In this document: piece by piece, positions 43,787 through 47,282 of the stretch
Position numbering within the stretch: position 1 is the first letter of the stretch
How the letters are laid out: the number at the start of each line of letters is the position of its first letter
DNA from: an uncultured Ruminococcus sp.
GTDB lineage: Bacteria > Bacillota > Clostridia > Oscillospirales > CAG-272
Direction: 5' to 3'
Length of the DNA: 47,282 nt
NCBI GenBank assembly: GCA_902782445.1
Contig: CACZNC010000018.1
Span: 1 to 47,282, forward strand
Notes under the pieces: model-generated
Told to the model about the DNA's origin: nothing
Databases searched by the model: none
The model's input: only the letters and a program-made list of their open reading frames with translations
Position numbers and translations under genes: made by a program

Positions 43787-44689
43787 ATGCCGAAACCGAA
43801 AAACAAAGGTCTGGGCCGCGGGCTGGACGTCATTTTCTCCGACAACAGCCTCCCCGAGACCGATCCCCGCAGAGAGGAAGCCCGGACCGGACGCCTCTCC
43901 GTCCCCGTTTCCGAGATCGACGTCAACGCCGACCAGCCCCGCCGCATCTTCGATCCCGAAGCCCTCGCGGAGCTCGCCGACTCCATCTCCCGCGACGGAC
44001 TCCTCCAGCCCGTCCTCGTGCGCAGGACCCCCGCCGGGCGTTATGAGATCATCGCCGGGGAACGCCGGTTCCGCGCCGCCAAGCTGGCAGGACTCGACGA
44101 ACTGCCCGTGAACGTCATCGAGGCGGACGACGCCAAAGCCGCAAGGTTCGCCCTCGTGGAGAACATCCAGCGGGAAGACCTCAATCCCCTCGAAGAGGCC
44201 GCCGCCTTCCAGTCCCTCGCCGACCGCTACGACTACACCCAGGAGCAGATCGCGGAACAGGTGGGAAAATCCCGCTCCGCCGTCGCCAATTCGGTCCGCC
44301 TCCTCGACCTCCCCGAAGACGTGCGCGCCCTCGTCCTCTCCGGCACCCTCACCGCCGGCCACGCCCGCACCCTCCTCGGCCTTAAGGACCCAAACGAGAT
44401 CTCCCCCGCCGCCAAACTCGCCGTCGAGCGGGAAATGTCCGTCCGCCGCCTCGAGGACTACGTCGCCTCCCTCAACCGGCAGCTGAATCCCCACGCCCCG
44501 AAAGCCCCCCGGCCCGAAACCGAATACCTCCGCTCCATCGAGGGCCGCTTCCAGGGTCGGACCGGCCGCCGCTGCAAGATCCACTATACCGGCAAAAAAC
44601 ACGCCATCCAGATCGAATTCCGCGATAACGCCGACCTCGAGGCCATCTGCAAGCTCCTCGGCGGAGACGATTTCTTCGAAGATTTTTAA
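43787..44689 (+). CDS. parB: ParB/Spo0J, parS-binding CTPase clamp
   Basis: 300 residues. The CTP-binding box GERRFRAAK (91-99) and the second box ENIQREDLNPLEEA (about 125-138) are intact, the helix-turn-helix TQEQIAEQVGKSRSAVANSV (about 151-170) is of the ParB type, and a C-terminal dimer domain follows. ParB loads on parS and slides as a clamp to form the partition complex. It is the obvious reader of the 32 parS sites in this window. Confidence 0.96.
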   Translation: MPKPKNKGLGRGLDVIFSDNSLPETDPRREEARTGRLSVPVSEIDVNADQPRRIFDPEALAELADSISRDGLLQPVLVRRTPAGRYEIIAGERRFRAAKLAGLDELPVNVIEADDAKAARFALVENIQREDLNPLEEAAAFQSLADRYDYTQEQIAEQVGKSRSAVANSVRLLDLPEDVRALVLSGTLTAGHARTLLGLKDPNEISPAAKLAVEREMSVRRLEDYVASLNRQLNPHAPKAPRPETEYLRSIEGRFQGRTGRRCKIHYTGKKHAIQIEFRDNADLEAICKLLGGDDFFEDF

Positions 44690-44697
44690 GGGGAAGA

Positions 44698-44781
44698 CGC
44701 GGCTTTCTTGAAAGAAAGCCTGGCAAAGAACTTCAATGAGGGGGGAAACATGGCTTCCCCAATGTCGTTTTTCTTTGCCGG
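44698..44781 (+). repeat. Inverted-repeat element after parB
   Basis: Hairpin GGCTTTC/GAAAGCC, then GGCAAAGAA/TTCTTTGCC enclosing a GGGGAA/TTCCCC arm. A shortened relative starts at 8625 after the RadC-like gene, there with GGCTTC/GAAGCC. Confidence 0.65.
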
Positions 44782-44888
44782 CGTAACGTACCAGAGTTGT
44801 TGTTCGCGCGGTCTGCCCAGAGCGATCAAAAACCATATCTATAATAAAACTGTTATTTGTCCATCAATCTCAGACAAGGAGGAGCCAG

Positions 44889-45476
44889 ATGTCACGGAAG
44901 CTATACAGTTACGAAAATTTTGACCTGATCTCCATCAACAGCGCGTCGTTTCTCTTCCTCGTCGGGGGACTGTACGTCGGGATCCTGCTCGGCGTGCTCC
45001 TCTCCCTCATCTTCCGCGTCCATTCCCACAAGGTGGTCAAGGCTCTGGCGGACCGGGGAGCGAACAGCCGCGATACCGCCGCCACCCTCGAGGAGCTGGG
45101 GATCGGGAAAAACCGGGTGGTGCGCAGTCTGTTGAAAACCGACGGATCCCTCCGCCACGTGGTCGCCTGCGCCAACGAGACGGACTTCGCCCCGAAGAAG
45201 CAGAACGCCCTGAGCCGGTTCTGGCACAACAGGATCCTGAAAGATCCTCTCCCGCCCCAGACGGATTTCGCCGTCGCCCGGTTCTATCTCCCCGAGGAGA
45301 AGCGCATCACCGCCGAGCTCCGCTTCACTCCGGAAAAGCATCCGGTCCGCAGTTTCATTCTGGCCGCCGCCGGACTCTTCGTCCTGGCGCTCGTGACGAT
45401 CTTCGTCCTCCCGGAGCTGCTTCTGATGTTCGATAACCTGCTGACGCAGATCAAGCCGCAGTCCAGGTTCTATTGA
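44889..45476 (+). CDS. Two-TM protein, unknown function
   Basis: 195 residues. A hydrophobic segment at about 18-43 contains several glycines, a soluble middle of about 110 residues contains no motif I recognise, and a second hydrophobic segment lies at about 154-177. The strong ribosome site aaggagg and codon use like its neighbours support a real gene. It follows parB by 199 bp, with an inverted-repeat element between. Confidence 0.75.
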   Translation: MSRKLYSYENFDLISINSASFLFLVGGLYVGILLGVLLSLIFRVHSHKVVKALADRGANSRDTAATLEELGIGKNRVVRSLLKTDGSLRHVVACANETDFAPKKQNALSRFWHNRILKDPLPPQTDFAVARFYLPEEKRITAELRFTPEKHPVRSFILAAAGLFVLALVTIFVLPELLLMFDNLLTQIKPQSRFY

Positions 45477-45479
45477 TCC

Positions 45480-45956
45480 CAAAAAGGGAAAAAACGAACG
45501 ACTTCGCCTTTCTGAATCAGCCATGACGGACATTCTTGTCCGTCGGCGGAGAAAGGCATACCTTCATCGAAGGTATATAAGGAATGAAACGCTCCGCGTT
45601 TCGGATTTAATGTCCCTGCGCGGGACGGGCGGCGAGCACGACTGCGTCGGTGCGGGGGACACATCTCATGGCCGACGAGTGTATGGCATAACTGTACAGC
45701 TCGTCCCGGAATCGAAATTCGATCTTGTATCCCACGTCCTCGCGCGGTCTATGTTCGTACAGTTTAACCCGTGCACGGAACAAGTTCCGTGGCCTTCGGC
45801 AGCGTTTCAGGCGCGCATTGGGCACAGGGACGCGCACGACTGAATCGAAACCTGTTTCCGCATCTTCGCGCACATGTTCAGATTCAGACAGACATGCAGA
45901 CAGAACGGCGCGATCGAAAATCTGTCCGGCCTAAACATGGAGTCCCAGCATGTGAA
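45480..45956 (+). repeat. Class A structured module, copy 8
   Basis: Stems GACGGAC/GTCCGTC (45525-45544) and CACGGAAC/GTTCCGTG (45774-45791). The long arm contains a nested ACGACTGCGTCGGT element near 45640. Ends in parS 31. Confidence 0.8.
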
Positions 45957-45972
45957 TGTTTCACGTGAAACA
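45957..45972. promoter_or_regulatory. parS 31
   Basis: Perfect site at the right end of a class A module, before the MORN gene. Confidence 0.92.
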
Positions 45973-46032
45973 ATTCCTCATTCACTCCTCACTCTGCTAA
46001 CTTCCAACCACTAACAACTCCTCACTACCGAA
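45973..46032. repeat. 7-bp repeat tract
   Basis: Leader of the MORN gene. Confidence 0.7.
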
Positions 46033-46045
46033 AGGGGTTTTTCCC

Positions 46046-46870
46046 GTGAACCGCAAATCCTCAAAAACTGTGAAAAAGCGCAGTCTCCTCGCCTCGATCC
46101 TGATCGTCGTGCTCATCGCGCTGGTGATCGTCGCGGCGGCGGGGGTGCTGCTCTACCGCTCCGGGTACCGGTATATCAAGGTCAGAGTCAACCCGGACCT
46201 TTACGTCAAATTCCTCGGCCGCGTGAATCCGGACGGGGAGCCCATGCGCGGCAAGCTCATCTATTCCAACGGCATTTCCGCCGACGTCAATCTGGACCGG
46301 GAGGAGATCTCCTATTCCAACGGGGATATCTATTCCGGGAAGCTCTCGAACCTGCTCAAGGAGGGGGAGGGCGTCATGCGCTTTGCCAACGGCGACGTCT
46401 ACGAGGGATCTTTTCTGGCCGACGTCATGACCGGCGAGGGGACCTACACCTACGTGGGCGGCGAAGTCTACAAGGGCTCCTTCAAGAACGGCCTCAAGGA
46501 CGGGTACGGCGTCTACACCTTCGGCGACGGAAGCGTCTATTCCGGCTTCTTCGCGGACAATCTCAAAAACGGCGAGGGCTCCTACCTCTACGCCTCCGGG
46601 GACTCCTACATCGGCACGTACCGCGAGGGCGTCAAGAACGGCACCGGCGTCTACACCTGGGCTAACGGGGACGTCTACGAAGGATCCTTCGTGAACGACG
46701 TCCGCTCCGGCGAGGGGATTTATACATGGGCCAACGGCGAACGCTACGAGGGCGAGTTCCAGAACAACATCCCCTCCGGCTACGGCACCTACTACTGGCC
46801 CAGCGGCCGCACCTACACCGGGTACTTCGAGAACGGCGTGTTCGTGAGAGCCGAAACGCCCGGTGCGTAA
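46046..46870 (+). CDS. Membrane-anchored MORN-repeat protein
   Basis: 274 residues. A basic N-terminus and one TM segment (about 14-36) anchor an outside domain. From about residue 92 there are eight MORN repeats of 23 residues with the pattern NGDVYEGSF....GEGTYTW. MORN repeats form extended beta-hairpin sheets used for protein or lipid contacts; the partner is unknown. It starts with GTG after gaaagggg. A terminator next to parS lies about 80 bp after the stop. Confidence 0.88.
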   Translation: MNRKSSKTVKKRSLLASILIVVLIALVIVAAAGVLLYRSGYRYIKVRVNPDLYVKFLGRVNPDGEPMRGKLIYSNGISADVNLDREEISYSNGDIYSGKLSNLLKEGEGVMRFANGDVYEGSFLADVMTGEGTYTYVGGEVYKGSFKNGLKDGYGVYTFGDGSVYSGFFADNLKNGEGSYLYASGDSYIGTYREGVKNGTGVYTWANGDVYEGSFVNDVRSGEGIYTWANGERYEGEFQNNIPSGYGTYYWPSGRTYTGYFENGVFVRAETPGA

Positions 46871-46920
46871 GAGGAGTGAGGAGTGGCTAGCGGTTAGTAG
46901 CTAGTGGCCAGTAGAGCCGT
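46871..46920. repeat. 7-bp repeat tract, left arm
   Basis: GGCTAGC, GGTTAGT, AGCTAGT units between the MORN gene stop and parS 32. Confidence 0.75.
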
Positions 46921-46927
46921 TCTCCGT

Positions 46928-46943
46928 TGTTTCACGTGAAACA
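46928..46943. promoter_or_regulatory. parS 32
   Basis: Perfect site followed by a terminator and an inverted class A module that runs off the window. Confidence 0.92.
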
Positions 46944-46948
46944 GAAAG

Positions 46949-46988
46949 CCGTCAGGGTAGAACTTGATGTTCCGCTCTGACGGTTTTT
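46949..46988 (+). terminator. Terminator of the MORN gene, attached to parS 32
   Basis: Same CCGTCAG/CTGACGG and GAAC/GTTC design as at 8979, five T. Confidence 0.75.
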
Positions 46989-46989
46989 G

Positions 46990-47282
46990 TTCGTTTGGTT
47001 CGGGTTGGTTATGGGGTTGAATCTGCTCATGTGCGCGGGGATGCGGAGGCGGTTTCAGCTTTCCGGATGCGCGTCCCGTGTAATGCGCGCCTGAATCTCT
47101 GCCGGAGGCCGCAGACTTGTCTGCGCATGTTTCGGCTGCACGGGCAGAGACCGCGCGAGGACGTGGGATGAACTGTCGATTTTCGAATCCGATGTGAGAG
47201 GACAAGTTATGCTCTCCGGCCAAGGGACCCTCGGGAGGGGCCTTCGGCCTGAGATGGTCCCTCCCGGCGCCTGTCCCGCGCA
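46990..47282 (-). repeat. Class A structured module, copy 9 (inverted, cut by window end)
   Basis: CGCAGAC/GTCTGCG at 47110-47125, long arm starting at about 47220. Continues beyond the window. Confidence 0.78.

Noticed and set aside
44708..44923. 71-codon frame after parB
   Set aside because: Lies in an inverted-repeat element and runs into the next gene in another frame.
272..46943. TGTTTCACGTGAAACA as operator of an ordinary regulator
   Set aside because: Sequence is identical to the parS consensus and parB is in the window; sites also lie at gene ends where an operator makes little sense.
1..47282. Insertion sequence or transposase
   Set aside because: No transposase or integrase frame seen; the repeats are non-coding.
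1..47282. oriC
   Set aside because: No cluster of DnaA boxes or AT-rich unwinding region seen by eye, and dnaA/dnaN are absent.

Overview
The window looks like an origin-side chromosomal segment of a GC-rich member of the Clostridia (Bacillota), plausibly a gut commensal. The reasons are parA (soj), parB (spo0J) and a Noc-like paralogue next to rsmG; mnmG; the order miaB, ylbF, mutS, mutL; a DUF1292 protein; Shine-Dalgarno-led genes; and sigma-A type promoters, all of the twelve I could read having 17-bp spacers. Species and position relative to oriC are inferred; I saw no DnaA-box cluster.

Layout: (1) 0.4-6.4 kb: mnmG and a wall amidase (minus), then a lipoprotein solute-binding protein. 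(2) 6.9-9.7 kb: rnz, a RadC-like protein without the peptidase half, DUF1292. (3) 10.4-21.1 kb: scattered carbohydrate genes: two TIM-barrel isomerases, a sulfatase-fold hydrolase, a GH18 glycosidase, two Gfo/Idh/MocA oxidoreductases, an AraC regulator and an SGNH hydrolase. (4) 21.7-31.3 kb: miaB, ylbF, mutS, mutL, tgt. (5) 31.6-35.8 kb: lipoate genes: two lplA-like ligases flanking a free lipoyl domain and lipA. (6) 36.3-36.9 kb: two identical divergent tRNA-Leu(GAG) genes around a small membrane protein. (7) 37.5-46.9 kb: murD, noc-like and rsmG (minus), then parA, parB, a two-TM protein and a MORN-repeat protein.

The remarkable part is between the genes. The 16-bp palindrome TGTTTCACGTGAAACA, the ParB centromere site parS, occurs 32 times (30 perfect, 2 with one change), always intergenic. 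Bacterial chromosomes usually carry from one to a few tens of such sites in total. The sites are embedded in repeated composites: a 400-500 bp hairpin-rich module with parS at one fixed end; a shorter relative of it; a parS-MITE-parS cassette of about 220-320 bp; and degenerate 7-bp repeat tracts that always point outward from parS. Stems in these modules differ between copies by paired, compensatory changes, so base pairing rather than sequence is being kept. I read this as an undescribed parS-carrying repeat system that has colonised nearly every gene junction. Whether it builds a distributed centromere, acts in RNA, or is a selfish element that borrowed parS cannot be decided from sequence alone.
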